Assembly: GCF_024199945.1 (NCBI RefSeq)
Contig: NZ_JANADP010000001.1
Location: forward strand, 3,968,001 to 4,032,000
DNA from: Bradyrhizobium sp. CCGUVB4N
GTDB taxonomy: Bacteria > Pseudomonadota > Alphaproteobacteria > Rhizobiales > Xanthobacteraceae
Direction of reading: 5' to 3'
Length of the DNA stretch: 64,000 nt
The stretch's first letter is position 1; every line of letters begins with the position of its first letter. Below, one piece after another: positions 18,801 through 27,036 of this stretch. The notes beneath the pieces are model-generated. The model was not told where the DNA came from. It searched no databases and was given only the letters and a program-made list of their open reading frames with translations. A program made the position numbers and the translations under genes.

Positions 18801-19141
18801 ATGCTGTTGGCGGCCTGGGTCAGCGCGAAATAATAGTCGACGCCGTAGCGGAAGGTGACGCGGACGAAGGACAGACCGTAGAACGAGGTCGAGCGGATGT
18901 TGACCACGCCCGGCGTCGGGTAGAGCCCGACCTCCATCGGGATGGTGTAATACTTCTCCATCTCCTCGGCCGAGAGCCCCGGCGCCTGGGCCGTGATCTC
19001 CAGGATGACCGGCGCGGGATTGGGATAGGCCTCGATGTTCAGCTTGCTGAAGGCGGCCAGTCCCGCCGCGCAGAACACGACGAGGCCGAGCACGATGATC
19101 GCGCTGCGGGTGAGGCCGAAGGTGAGGATGCTTTTGACCAC
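15890..19141 (-). CDS. RND efflux pump inner-membrane protein (CzcA/CusA family)
   Basis: A 1083-residue RND transporter with 12 expected membrane helices: one near residue 15, six around 350-550, one near 580 and five from about 900. TM4 carries DFGIIVDSAVIMMENI, the acidic relay pattern of heavy-metal RND pumps, and FHGAEQRMRPMLMTALSA lies before the last helices. An insert of about 30 residues follows the TM4 region (SSPDSRARVLQNLAEGYWGA). Substrate (metal or organic) cannot be decided. The order is adaptor, pump, outer-membrane channel. Confidence 0.92.
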   Translation of the reverse strand: MVKSILTFGLTRSAIIVLGLVVFCAAGLAAFSKLNIEAYPNPAPVILEITAQAPGLSAEEMEKYYTIPMEVGLYPTPGVVNIRSTSFYGLSFVRVTFRYGVDYYFALTQAANSIQQNITLPGNQVPTIQQSSLVGEIYRYQLVGPPNFGLTNLRTLQDYVVTRRLMTLPGVVQINSWGGTTKQFNVDADLQKLEVYNITVPQLVTALGNANVNVGGREIAIGQQSVNIRGIGLIDSGGADDVTKGYKVTDIENIVLTQSNGLPIQIKDVAKVSVGFVPRLGIAGKDKQDDIAAAIVVMGRTQHTNEIIPKVEEEVAKINSDGTLPPGVKVVPYYDRSSLVGVTTHTVLHNLVFGCLLVFIIQWVFLGDLRSALIVSANIPFALFFAIIILVLQGEDANLLSLGAVDFGIIVDSAVIMMENIFRNFQSSPDSRARVLQNLAEGYWGADPTAPTHGQPTMARWTERLRMIFVSALQVDKAVFFTAAITVTAFVPLFTMQGVEGQIFGPMARTYGYALAGALLATFTVTPVLASLLLPEHIEETETAIVRCLRRAYTPVLRWALGSVKLALIAGGIFLAISTLAASRLGSEFLPALEEGNFWIRASMPPTISLDAGTEATRKMRDILLRHPEIITVVSQHGRPDNGSDASPFSNVELFAPIKPFDEWPKGLTKEKLTEELQKEFDEELPGVTFNFSQYIQDNIEEALSGVKGANSVKVIGPNLDVLEQTATKIMDVMRDVRGVADLGVFHLVGQPNLDIKIIREKAARYGLNTGDITAVVQAALGGTIATNVLEGDRSFAVAVRLDPKFRQSIDAVRDLKVAYSTPSGTNAYIPLSELADITLDTGALFIYRERSQRYIPIKFSVRGRDLGGTVAEAQARVADKVQLPPGYRIIWSGEFDNLEAAKARLMVVVPVTLLLIFVLLYSLFNSVRDSLLALAGIPFAVGGGLIALYLAGLDFSISAAIGFISLFGVAVMDGILNITYFRELRASGMSIAEAVFHGAEQRMRPMLMTALSAGVGLFPAALSHGIGSQVQRPLATVVVGGMFIGPLLLLVVAPALRKVFLSRERTPAHEDSAAASPPEVAH

Positions 19142-19187
19142 GATCTCTTGACTCAGAACCGGCGCGCCGGGGCGATCGACGCCTCGA

Positions 19188-20390
19188 TCAGCCCGTGACC
19201 GCGGTGGCGAATTTGTTCGAGAGGAAGATCGCGCCGCTCGAAGCCACCAGCTCGCCGGGCTTCAGCCCGTCGAGGATCTGGTACCAGCCGTCCTGCGCGA
19301 TGCCGACCGTGATGCTGCGCCGTTCGAAGCGGTGGCGGTCGGGCGTCACCCACACCGTCATGGTGCCGTCGCCCTCGCGCACCACGGCGTCCGCAGGCAC
19401 GGCGACGGACTGTTTCGGTCCCTCGGTCTCGATCGAGAAGCCGGCCAGCATGCCGGCGCGCAGCTTGTGGGCGGGATCGTCGATCACGGAGCGGACCAAT
19501 TGGCGGTGCGTGGTGGGATCGATGTTCAGCCCGAGCGTCGTCACGTGGCCGCGAAACACCTCGCCGGGATAAGCGGGGACACTGACGGCGACGGACTGGC
19601 CGATGCGGTAGGACGGCGCGTCGGTCTCGATGACGTTGGCGACCATCCACATCGTCGAGAGATCGGCGAGCGAGTAGGGCGCCGGCGCATTGCCGGGCTG
19701 GACGTAGAGACCGGGTGCGGCGTTGCGCGTGACGATCTGGCCCGCGATCGGGCTCGGCACGATCAGGATGGAATCGACCTTGCGATCGGCGACGATGCGA
19801 TCGATCTCCTCGTCGGTCTTGCCGAAGATGCGCACGGCGTCGCGCGCGGCCTTGTAATTGCCTTCGGCCGTCTGCTGGTCGGAGATCGCCTGGTCGACGT
19901 CCTTCTGCGCGCCGCCGCCGGTCTTCAAGAGCTGTTTCACGCGCGTCAGCGTGCGGCCCTGCAGCTCCAGCACGCCGGCCGCGGCCAGCAGCGTGGATTC
20001 AGCCTGCAGCAAATCGGGGCTGTCGATGGTGAACAGCGTCGCGCCCTTGGCGACGGTGTCCCCGACGTTGAAGAAGGTGTCGACGATCTTGCCGGGATTT
20101 GGCGTGAACACCTGCACCAGCATGTTCTGGTTGAAGTCGATCGAGCCGACGGCCTGCTTGACGACGCGGAAGGCGCGCGGCTCGGCGGCGAGCACCTTGA
20201 ACGCGTCGGCCTGCTTGTCGGTCATGGTGATGGTTTGCTGCGCGATATCGACGTCGCTGGCGGCTGCCGGCTGCTCCGCCTTGGCGGAGCGCAATTCGCC
20301 GGTGTGCGTCAAAAACCAGGCGCCGCCGGCGATGGCGGCCATCGCCGCAATGCTCGCCGTCATGCCCGCATGCTTGATGCGAAATGCCAT
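19188..20390 (-). CDS. RND efflux periplasmic adaptor (HlyD/MFP family)
   Basis: A 400-residue membrane-fusion protein. Residues about 10-28 are an uncleaved or signal-like hydrophobic segment. The biotinyl-lipoyl half motif GKIVDTFFNVGDTVAKGATLF, an alpha-hairpin (about 110-170), a second lipoyl half VPSPIAGQIVTRNAAPGLYVQPG and beta-barrel domains follow. It lacks an obvious N-terminal metal-binding Met/His cluster as in CusB. The ATG at 20390 is chosen over an upstream extension because the hydrophobic segment then starts at the N-terminus. First gene of the pump operon. Confidence 0.9.
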   Translation of the reverse strand: MAFRIKHAGMTASIAAMAAIAGGAWFLTHTGELRSAKAEQPAAASDVDIAQQTITMTDKQADAFKVLAAEPRAFRVVKQAVGSIDFNQNMLVQVFTPNPGKIVDTFFNVGDTVAKGATLFTIDSPDLLQAESTLLAAAGVLELQGRTLTRVKQLLKTGGGAQKDVDQAISDQQTAEGNYKAARDAVRIFGKTDEEIDRIVADRKVDSILIVPSPIAGQIVTRNAAPGLYVQPGNAPAPYSLADLSTMWMVANVIETDAPSYRIGQSVAVSVPAYPGEVFRGHVTTLGLNIDPTTHRQLVRSVIDDPAHKLRAGMLAGFSIETEGPKQSVAVPADAVVREGDGTMTVWVTPDRHRFERRSITVGIAQDGWYQILDGLKPGELVASSGAIFLSNKFATAVTG

Positions 20391-20778
20391 CACAGAGCCC
20401 CGTTTGATCCGCTTCGGATGTCCGTGCTCTCGATCGGCTGGACCACTGCGCAATGCGCGCGGCGTGAAGCGATCGCGGCGGACGGAATCTTGTTAGCAAG
20501 CCCAACTGACGTACACCTGACAGTGCGACGTCACCGTGGTTGCCCCAAAACAGTATTAGCGGTCTGCTGATCTGGTTTCGATAGAAGGAGCGGGGGATAT
20601 AAATACAGAAATGATAGCGCCGGACGCGCGCCGATGCCCGATTGAACAAAAGCCGGTCGATTGCACAGCGCCGCTGCCTGCGCCGCCATCATGCGGTGGC
20701 GTGGATCGGTCGTTGATCCGCGGCCGATCACATCGCGTTGAAGTGGTCGGCCTCTTGCGTTCCCGGACGCGGCAACGG
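20391..20778. other. Gap upstream of the efflux operon
   Basis: This 388-bp stretch holds no supported gene. Frames in it are antisense shadows or unstructured. It is less GC-rich around 20540-20620 (GATATAAATACAGAAATGA), where a minus-strand promoter for the pump operon could lie. I see no clear operator. Confidence 0.5.
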
Positions 20779-20901
20779 TCAGGTCCGGTCGCGCGTCCGC
20801 CAGACGAAGATGACGAAAATGGCGACAACGACGGCGCCGGCGAGCATCCAGTACTGGCCTTCGAAACCGAAAATACTGAATTTCTGAACGAGGAAGTCCA
20901 C
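20779..20901 (-). CDS. Short single-span membrane peptide (40 aa)
   Basis: A GTG at 20901, preceded by AAGGGGCG, opens a 40-residue frame: MDFLVQKFSIFGFEGQYWML, then a hydrophobic span AGAVVVAIFVIFVW and a charged tail RTRDRT. This is a typical small membrane protein with a cytoplasmic positive C-terminus. It lies 118 bp after the KdpE-like gene and upstream of the efflux operon on the same strand. Kdp operons encode a small KdpF peptide, but this one does not look like KdpF and kdpABC is absent. The ribosome site and span support it; expression is unproven. Confidence 0.6.
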   Translation of the reverse strand: MDFLVQKFSIFGFEGQYWMLAGAVVVAIFVIFVWRTRDRT

Positions 20902-21019
20902 CGCATCCGCCCCTTTGTTGTGCAAGGTAGGCGGTTTGCGCGGGGAAATATATTATTTCTTTACAGGCGTGGCGCCGCGCCGTGCATCGGTGATCTGCGT
21001 GTCCGGGAAGGGGCCGGCA

Positions 21020-21745
21020 TCAGCCGACCCGATCGGCGACGGGCACGGGATCGAAGCGGTTCTGAAGCCGGTAACCGACGCCGGATTCCGTGATCAACAG
21101 GCGGGGCTGGTTCGGGTCGCTCTCGATCTTCTGGCGCAGCTTGCGCACGAGAATGCGCAGGTACTGGATGTTATCACGCTGATTGCCGCTCCAGATCTCC
21201 TTGAGCAGCTGGTCGTGGGTGACGACGAGGCCGACATGCATGGCGAGCACGTGCAACAGCCGGTATTCCTTCCGCGTCAGGCGAACCAGGCTCTGGTTCA
21301 GCGACACCGTGCGCGTCACGAGGTCGACCGAGAGCGGGCCGGCGACGACGACCGGATTCTCCGTCGCCGATTTGAAATAGCGCCGCAGCGCGGCTTCGCT
21401 GCGTGCGAGAAGCTCGGCCATGCCGAACGGCTTGACGACATAATCGTCGGCGCCGGCCTGCAGCAGCCGCACCTTGTCGTCTTCGCCCGCGGCGACGGAG
21501 AGAATGATGATCGGGATGTTCGACCAGGCGCGGATCCGTTCGAGCACCTCGGCGCCGTGAAGGTCCGGCAGCGCCAGGTCGAGAACGATGAGGTCCGGCG
21601 CGCTGAACGTCGCGATCTTCAGGGCTTCGGTCGCGTTCTCGGCTTCGAGCACGACAAAGCCGTTGAGCTCGAAACCGGCGCGCAGAAAGCGCCTGATCTT
21701 CGGCTCATCGTCGATCAGGAGGACCACGTTTGCCGGCTTACTCAT
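21020..21745 (-). CDS. KdpE-like OmpR-family response regulator
   Basis: A 241-residue regulator from the ATG at 21745. The receiver domain has the acidic pair Asp12-Asp13, phospho-acceptor Asp56 (LIVLDLALPD) and Lys105 (YVVKPFG). The C-terminal winged helix includes LTRKEYRLLHVLAMHVGLVV and ESGVGYRLQ, as in KdpE. It overlaps the kinase gene by 8 bp, so the two are translationally coupled. No kdpFABC potassium pump is in the window; the nearest co-directional targets are the 40-aa peptide and the RND efflux operon. Confidence 0.88.
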   Translation of the reverse strand: MSKPANVVLLIDDEPKIRRFLRAGFELNGFVVLEAENATEALKIATFSAPDLIVLDLALPDLHGAEVLERIRAWSNIPIIILSVAAGEDDKVRLLQAGADDYVVKPFGMAELLARSEAALRRYFKSATENPVVVAGPLSVDLVTRTVSLNQSLVRLTRKEYRLLHVLAMHVGLVVTHDQLLKEIWSGNQRDNIQYLRILVRKLRQKIESDPNQPRLLITESGVGYRLQNRFDPVPVADRVG

Positions 21746-23366
21746 GGAAGGCCATCGTTTCGGGAGAGGATGCGGTGGCGGGCAGGGCGATGGTGACGAC
21801 GGTCCCTTGCCCCTGTCCCCGGCTCTGAACCGAGATCGTTCCGCCATGGGCGTGCACAAAGGTCGATGCGATCCAGAAGCCGAGGCCGGAGCCGGGCACG
21901 GAGGCCTGGTGCCGCGCCCCGCGAAACGACCGGCGCCCGAGCTTTCCCTGCTCGTCCAGGGTGATGCCGACGCCCTGGTCGGAGACGCGGATGATCAGGC
22001 GGTCCGGCTCCGACCTGACGTCGACGGATATGGTCGAGCCGGATGGCGAATATTTCGCGGCGTTCTCGAGGATCTGGCCGCAGGCTTCCTCGATCAATCC
22101 GGAATCGAGATGGAGCAGCGGCAAATCATCGGCAAAGGTGATTTCAATCCGGTGCGCACCGAGCCGGCGTCCGCGCCGTCTGGCTGCGCCATTCACGATA
22201 TCCCTCGGGTCGGCCCATTCGAGGCGCGGGCTCAGCCCGCCTGCGGTGACGCGGGTCGCGCTCAGGAGGTTTCTGATATAGCCGTCGAGCTGGGCCGTCT
22301 CATCGGAGATCGCGTCGACCAGCGCGCGCATGCGGGGGGCGCTGCGGATCGCGGGAATCGAATCGAGAACGCTTGCCGATCCCTGGATCGCAGCGAGCGG
22401 CGAGCAGAGTTCGTGAGACAGCGTGCCGTGGAAGGCGTCCCGCAGCAATTGTCCCTGCAGGTGCAGCCGCGCGCTCTCCATGGCCTTGCCGATGTCCAGA
22501 CGTTGCAGCGTCAGGGCCGTCTCATCGAGAATGGCCTCGATCCGGCGCGTCCGGGTCGCGATCGCCTGTTGCGGGCCCTGTCCGATATTGACCGCGATGA
22601 CGCCGTGAATGGTGTCGTCGGAGGAGATCGCACGCAGCAGCCAGAGCTCGCTTCTGGTCTCGTCGACGATGGTCCGCGACATCGGTCCGACACCGGAATT
22701 CATGGCGGCAGCACCCGATTGCACCGTCGGAGGCGCAAAGCGTGAATCCGGTGGCTCGATGTGGCCATCGGACGTCGTCACGAAGAAGGTGGCGGGATGG
22801 CCGAAGGCGAGCGCGAAATGCTGCTGAATGGCCGCGATCAGGTCGGCGATGGTAAAGCAGGACGCGAGCCTCCGCGAGAAGTCGTAGAGCGCCTGCATGT
22901 CCTTCTCGCTCCGACGGAGCCGCTCGGTCTCCTGGCGCAGCCGGGATGCCAGATTGCTGCTGACCAGCGACACGATCAGGAACAGCAGCAGATCGACCGC
23001 CTCTTGCGGATCGTCGACACGAAAGCTGTAGAGCGGGGCGAAGAAGAAGAAGTCCGCGGCCGCCATGGCCGCGATCGATGCCACCATGGCAGGCCAGATG
23101 CCCCACCTGGTCGCTGCGAAGATCACGGGGATGAGATAAGCGATCGGTACCAGGCTGGTGGCCACGTTCCGGCTGAAGGCGAGCAGGGGCGCCGTAAACA
23201 AGGCAACGCCGAGCACCGACAGCAGAAGAGGCGACACGGTGCGCCAAAGCGCGCGCGGCCGCCGATGCTCGTCCGCCGCCACGAGGCGGCCGGCTCCAAC
23301 GTCAGGTCTGGTCGTCCGCATGCTCGCCGTTGAAGGCATGCGGCCAAGTGGGAGATTTACAATCAA
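21738..23366 (-). CDS. KdpD-like histidine kinase lacking the N-terminal KdpD/Usp domains
   Basis: A 542-residue kinase corresponding to the C-terminal part of KdpD. Residues about 45-140 form the four-helix DUF4118 membrane region, about 155-300 a GAF-like domain, then HisKA with FHGTLSHELCSPLAAIQGSA and HATPase with ENAAKYSPSGSTI and GSGLGFWIASTF. The usual Arg after the HEL of the H-box is Cys here. Standard KdpD is near 900 residues because of an N-terminal KdpD plus Usp sensor, which is absent. ATGs at 23339 and 23321 are alternative starts. Confidence 0.87.
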   Translation of the reverse strand: MIVNLPLGRMPSTASMRTTRPDVGAGRLVAADEHRRPRALWRTVSPLLLSVLGVALFTAPLLAFSRNVATSLVPIAYLIPVIFAATRWGIWPAMVASIAAMAAADFFFFAPLYSFRVDDPQEAVDLLLFLIVSLVSSNLASRLRQETERLRRSEKDMQALYDFSRRLASCFTIADLIAAIQQHFALAFGHPATFFVTTSDGHIEPPDSRFAPPTVQSGAAAMNSGVGPMSRTIVDETRSELWLLRAISSDDTIHGVIAVNIGQGPQQAIATRTRRIEAILDETALTLQRLDIGKAMESARLHLQGQLLRDAFHGTLSHELCSPLAAIQGSASVLDSIPAIRSAPRMRALVDAISDETAQLDGYIRNLLSATRVTAGGLSPRLEWADPRDIVNGAARRRGRRLGAHRIEITFADDLPLLHLDSGLIEEACGQILENAAKYSPSGSTISVDVRSEPDRLIIRVSDQGVGITLDEQGKLGRRSFRGARHQASVPGSGLGFWIASTFVHAHGGTISVQSRGQGQGTVVTIALPATASSPETMAFHE

Positions 23367-23559
23367 AATACGTGCGTGCCTTCAGGGAAGGACATCAATG
23401 ATCCCTGCGAGAGCCCGTCGGCACCCCGCAGCGGATCACGTCAGGGCGCAAATCCACCCCGCGATGTCGTCAACTTACCCAGCAGGCCAACGATGGGCCG
23501 AATTGGCGTAGAAAATCTATGTCGTTGAATGCGGGCGGAAATAAAAAAGTAATAGCCGT

Positions 23560-24150
23560 TCAGCTCCGTAGATCTACGGAGTCGAGCAGCATGCTTGCAT
23601 ATTGAAGAGCGCGCCGCTCGCCCGACAACTCGGGGCGCGACGCGTGATAAAGGCCGGGCTCGTCATGCGATCGGCTGGCGGGAGGCGCGAGCGTGGCAAT
23701 GGCGGCTGCGCTGATCTGCTTCGGCGGATAAAGGTAGAAGTCCATCAGCGGCATGTGCGACCCGTGAGCGTTGCGCCGGAGCACGTCACGCGCGCTCTCG
23801 CCGGCGACCGGATAGATGGCGTTCCAGCCGGCAAAGCTGCTCGCCAGGATTTCCAGCGCGAGAATCGTGCTCGCGATCTGGACAAACCCTTCATTGGCTT
23901 TCTTGGCGCTACGCGTGGTCGAGGCCCTGCGCAGCACTTGCCGAAGCTCGTTGTGGCGCTCGATCAGGGGGCCCATGCGAAACTGCCAGAGCATGTTCGG
24001 TAGCGACGCGAAGCCATGAACCTCATGATAGGATTCGATCAGGCTGCGGCATTGCCCCATCAACGTCCCGGGCAGGAACGAGAGGTCAGTTGCGGTATCG
24101 TCCCGCGAGGGACCATCTGCGACGCCCGCAGCATGAGTCACGGCTTCCAT
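23560..24150 (-). CDS. Hypothetical protein (196 aa)
   Basis: I do not recognise this protein. It is soluble and mostly helical, with SLIESYHEVHGFASLPNMLW, a basic stretch RQVLRRASTTRSAKKANEGF and a hydrophobic helix IASTILALEILASSFAGWNA. The ATG at 24150 is chosen because GCGAGG precedes it by about 8 bp; a TTG start at 24288 would add 46 residues. It lies upstream of the KdpD-like gene on the same strand, but 193 bp separate them. Confidence 0.55.
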   Translation of the reverse strand: MEAVTHAAGVADGPSRDDTATDLSFLPGTLMGQCRSLIESYHEVHGFASLPNMLWQFRMGPLIERHNELRQVLRRASTTRSAKKANEGFVQIASTILALEILASSFAGWNAIYPVAGESARDVLRRNAHGSHMPLMDFYLYPPKQISAAAIATLAPPASRSHDEPGLYHASRPELSGERRALQYASMLLDSVDLRS

Positions 24151-24590
24151 GGTCGAACCTCGCAAAGCAGAGTCTAGTCCGTACGAGAAGACTAGCGAGT
24201 CCGGCCATAAATCTTCGATCAACAATTCCGCGCTCGGGCGTAGCAAAAAGATAGCCGCGGTGGGTCGCGTGATCGCATTTGCGCTCAAGTCGAGCAGACA
24301 CTTCGGACGACTATGTCGAAAATGACACAGCGCGAGGGAAACGTTTGCGCCGCGACATCATTCGTCCGCAAAATGTTAATGATTTCGCTGAGGCCTTGAG
24401 CAAACGGCGCGGGCAATTGATGAGTATGCGTGCAAACGACGGAGCAGCGCGTCGTTGCGCTATTTTATTTTAATGAACGCGCGCGGCAATCCGTATCGCC
24501 TTTTTCTGCGCCGCGCACGAAGGATGACGCCAAGCTTAACCAAACCGAAAGAGCGCCTTGAAGGCGTCGGTACCAACAGCTTGGGGCAAT
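24151..24590. other. Gap between hypothetical gene and porin
   Basis: This 440-bp gap holds the divergent promoters of the hypothetical gene (minus) and the porin (plus). It is AT-richer around 24365-24380 and 24460-24475. A weak AGCGC/GCGCT hairpin at 24446-24461 precedes TATTTTATTTT. No gene is supported. Confidence 0.5.
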
Positions 24591-26219
24591 ATGATGAGAA
24601 AGTATCTTCTGGCAGGCGCATCGCTGGTCGCGATGATGGGGATGGGCGGCGCCGCCAATGCGGGAGACACACTTCCGCCGACAGGCAAGACGTTCTGCGA
24701 CCCGTACAAGAATTACGGCTGCCTGGACTCCTATCTCGGCAGCGACTTCTTCACCCGGTTCATCAACTATTACCGTCTCGAATGGGGCAAGGACTCAGCG
24801 CCGTCCGATCCCAAGGCGCCGGCATCGCGCCGCGACGCCTGGCCGGCGACGCCGCAGAGCATTCCGCCGATGCCGTTCAGCGAATGGCCCTATGGCGGTA
24901 CGACCAGCATCGGCGTCACGCGTCCGAATTCGGTCGACAGCCCGTTGATGAGTGCGCTCGGCAATACTTCGGTCGGACAGGCGATGAACGATTCGCACAT
25001 CCAGGTGTATGGCTGGATCAACGCGGGCGGCAACCTCAGCAACAACACCGTTCGCGGCGGCAACTCGCCGGCAGCGTACGACTACAATCCGAATACGGTG
25101 CAGCTCGATCAGGCTGTGGTCTACATCGAGCGCCTGCCTGATACGGTGCAGAAGGATCATGTCGATTGGGGCTTCCGTATCGCGCCCATCTATGGCGAGA
25201 ATTATCGCTACACGACCGCGTACGGCCTGTGGAGCAACCAGTTGCTCCAGCAGAACAAGAATTACGGCTACGACATGCCGATGGCCTATGGCGAGGTCTT
25301 CATCCCGTACCTTGCCGACGGCCTGCTGCTCCGCTTTGGCCGCTACATCTCGATCCCCGACATCGAGGCACAGCTCGCACCGAACAACTATATGTATACG
25401 CACTCGATGACGTATACGTTCGACAATTACACGAACACGGGCATCAACGCCTCGCTCTCACTCAACAAGAACTGGATGATCCAGGGAAGCGTCTCCGTGG
25501 GAACGGAAGCGATGCCCTGGCATGTGGGCGCCAAGATTCCCAACGCGAACCCCAATCCATTGTTTCCCGACACGACCATGCTGAAGGATCCCGGCGCCCA
25601 ACCCTCCTTCAGCGCCGGCGTCCGCTATGTCACCGACAGCGGCAAAGACGGCGTCTACGTCGTCGCGAACGGTATCAACAACGGCACCTGGGGCTACAAT
25701 AACCTCCAATGGTACGGGTTGACCTACTATCACAAGTTCAACGACCAGTGGCACATCTCGTTCGAGACTTATAACGAGCACCAGAACAACGTTCTCAATC
25801 TCGACAATCCGGCTTCGGTCGCGCTCGTCGCGAGCGGAACACCGTTCTCGCTCGACGTGATGCCGTGGAATGCGCCGTTCGGCGCGCATTGCGGCAACAC
25901 GACCCAGTTGTCGTGCACCGCCTCGGTGCAGACGTTCCTGACCTATGTGAATTACAGCCCGACGAAGCTCGACAACATCTCCTATCGCCTGGAATGGTTC
26001 GACGACAAGCAGGGGCAGCGCACGGGTGTAAAGACACGTTACGTCGAGACCGGTCTGGGCTGGCAGCACTGGTTCTCACCGCAGATCGAGATGCGGCCCG
26101 AAGTGTCGATCTACCGTGCCCTGGATGCACCAGCGTTCAACGGTAATGCGAACCTCGGCATCCCGCCGAACAAGAAGACTGCCGTCATCGGTTCGGCCGA
26201 CATCATCATCCACTTCTGA
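24591..26219 (+). CDS. Outer-membrane beta-barrel porin (BBP2/OmpL-like)
   Basis: A 542-residue exported protein beginning MMRKYLLAGASLVAMMGMGG with cleavage near NAG|DTL. The mature part has alternating beta strands rich in aromatic residues (HVDWGFRIAPIYGENYRYTT, NLQWYGLTYYHKFNDQWHIS) and ends SADIIIHF, a C-terminal Phe typical of outer-membrane barrels. It resembles the putative beta-barrel porin-2 family. Four cysteines (CDPYKNYGC; CGNTTQLSC) could form two disulfides. The channel substrate is unknown. An Omp31-like gene follows after 70 bp on the same strand. Confidence 0.83.
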   Translation: MMRKYLLAGASLVAMMGMGGAANAGDTLPPTGKTFCDPYKNYGCLDSYLGSDFFTRFINYYRLEWGKDSAPSDPKAPASRRDAWPATPQSIPPMPFSEWPYGGTTSIGVTRPNSVDSPLMSALGNTSVGQAMNDSHIQVYGWINAGGNLSNNTVRGGNSPAAYDYNPNTVQLDQAVVYIERLPDTVQKDHVDWGFRIAPIYGENYRYTTAYGLWSNQLLQQNKNYGYDMPMAYGEVFIPYLADGLLLRFGRYISIPDIEAQLAPNNYMYTHSMTYTFDNYTNTGINASLSLNKNWMIQGSVSVGTEAMPWHVGAKIPNANPNPLFPDTTMLKDPGAQPSFSAGVRYVTDSGKDGVYVVANGINNGTWGYNNLQWYGLTYYHKFNDQWHISFETYNEHQNNVLNLDNPASVALVASGTPFSLDVMPWNAPFGAHCGNTTQLSCTASVQTFLTYVNYSPTKLDNISYRLEWFDDKQGQRTGVKTRYVETGLGWQHWFSPQIEMRPEVSIYRALDAPAFNGNANLGIPPNKKTAVIGSADIIIHF

Positions 26220-26289
26220 TCCTGCGCGCGGGCCGGCGCTCGGAGCGCGCCGCCCGCATCGCGGGGCACACATTCGACAGGGGCAAACC

Positions 26290-27015
26290 ATGAAGAAACT
26301 CATTCTCTCGACCGTCGCATTCTGCGCATTGGGGGCGATGTCGCCGGCACTCGGCGCCGATCTGCCGATCTACGGCAAGGCGCCACCGCTCGCGGCGCCC
26401 GCTTACGACTGGTCCGGCTTCTACGTCGGCGTGTTCGGCGGCTGGGGGCTCGGCAATCACAACGTCAACAACGCGACTGGTCCGGCGGGCTTTGCCAATT
26501 TCACCGCGAACTACGAATCGACCGGTGGCCTTGGCGGCGGCGAAGTCGGCTACCAATGGCAGAGCGGGAGCATTGTGGTTGGCGTCGAGGCGGACGGCTT
26601 CGGCTCGAACATCAAGGGCGGTGATAATTTCGCGCTCGGCTGGGACGACGCGACCAAGCTCGGCTGGGGCGGTACGCTGCGGGCGCGCGGCGGCATCGCG
26701 GTCGATCGGCTGTTGCTGTTCTTCACGGGTGGTTGGGCCTATGGCGAGCTGACCCACACCAACACCAATCCAGGCTTTGGCGTCGACACGTTCAAGGCGA
26801 CGCGCAGCGGTTTGGCTGCCGGCGGCGGCATCGCCTATGCGATCACCGACAATCTGATCGGGAAGTTCGAGTATCGCTATCTCGATCTCGGCACTTTCCA
26901 CCGCGACGCGCCGACCAACGGTGCGCTGCCTTATACGGTCGCCAACACCTATTCGGTCGTGACACTCGGACTCGATTTCAAGTTCGGTGGCAACGCGGTC
27001 GTTGCCAAGTACTGA
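26290..27015 (+). CDS. Omp25/Omp31-type outer-membrane beta-barrel protein
   Basis: A 241-residue exported protein with signal MKKLILSTVAFCALGAMSPA cut before ADLP. The mature start YDWSGFYVGVFGGWGLGNHN is the hallmark of the Omp25/31 family of Rhizobiales. GGGEVGYQWQSGSIVVGVEA and the final strand NTYSVVTLGLDFKFGGNAVVAKY complete an eight-stranded barrel. These proteins are structural and bind lipopolysaccharide or haem in relatives. It lies between the porin and a small lipoprotein, all on the plus strand. Confidence 0.9.
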   Translation: MKKLILSTVAFCALGAMSPALGADLPIYGKAPPLAAPAYDWSGFYVGVFGGWGLGNHNVNNATGPAGFANFTANYESTGGLGGGEVGYQWQSGSIVVGVEADGFGSNIKGGDNFALGWDDATKLGWGGTLRARGGIAVDRLLLFFTGGWAYGELTHTNTNPGFGVDTFKATRSGLAAGGGIAYAITDNLIGKFEYRYLDLGTFHRDAPTNGALPYTVANTYSVVTLGLDFKFGGNAVVAKY

Positions 27016-27036
27016 CGCGCCCAGGGGGAGGAGAAC

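Noticed and set aside
20779..20901. Calling the 40-aa peptide KdpF
   Set aside because: Length and position near KdpDE are suggestive, but the sequence does not match KdpF and kdpABC is absent from the window.
24446..24470. AGCGC/GCGCT hairpin followed by T-rich sequence as a terminator
   Set aside because: The stem is only 5 bp and no plus-strand gene ends before it; probably part of the AT-rich promoter region.
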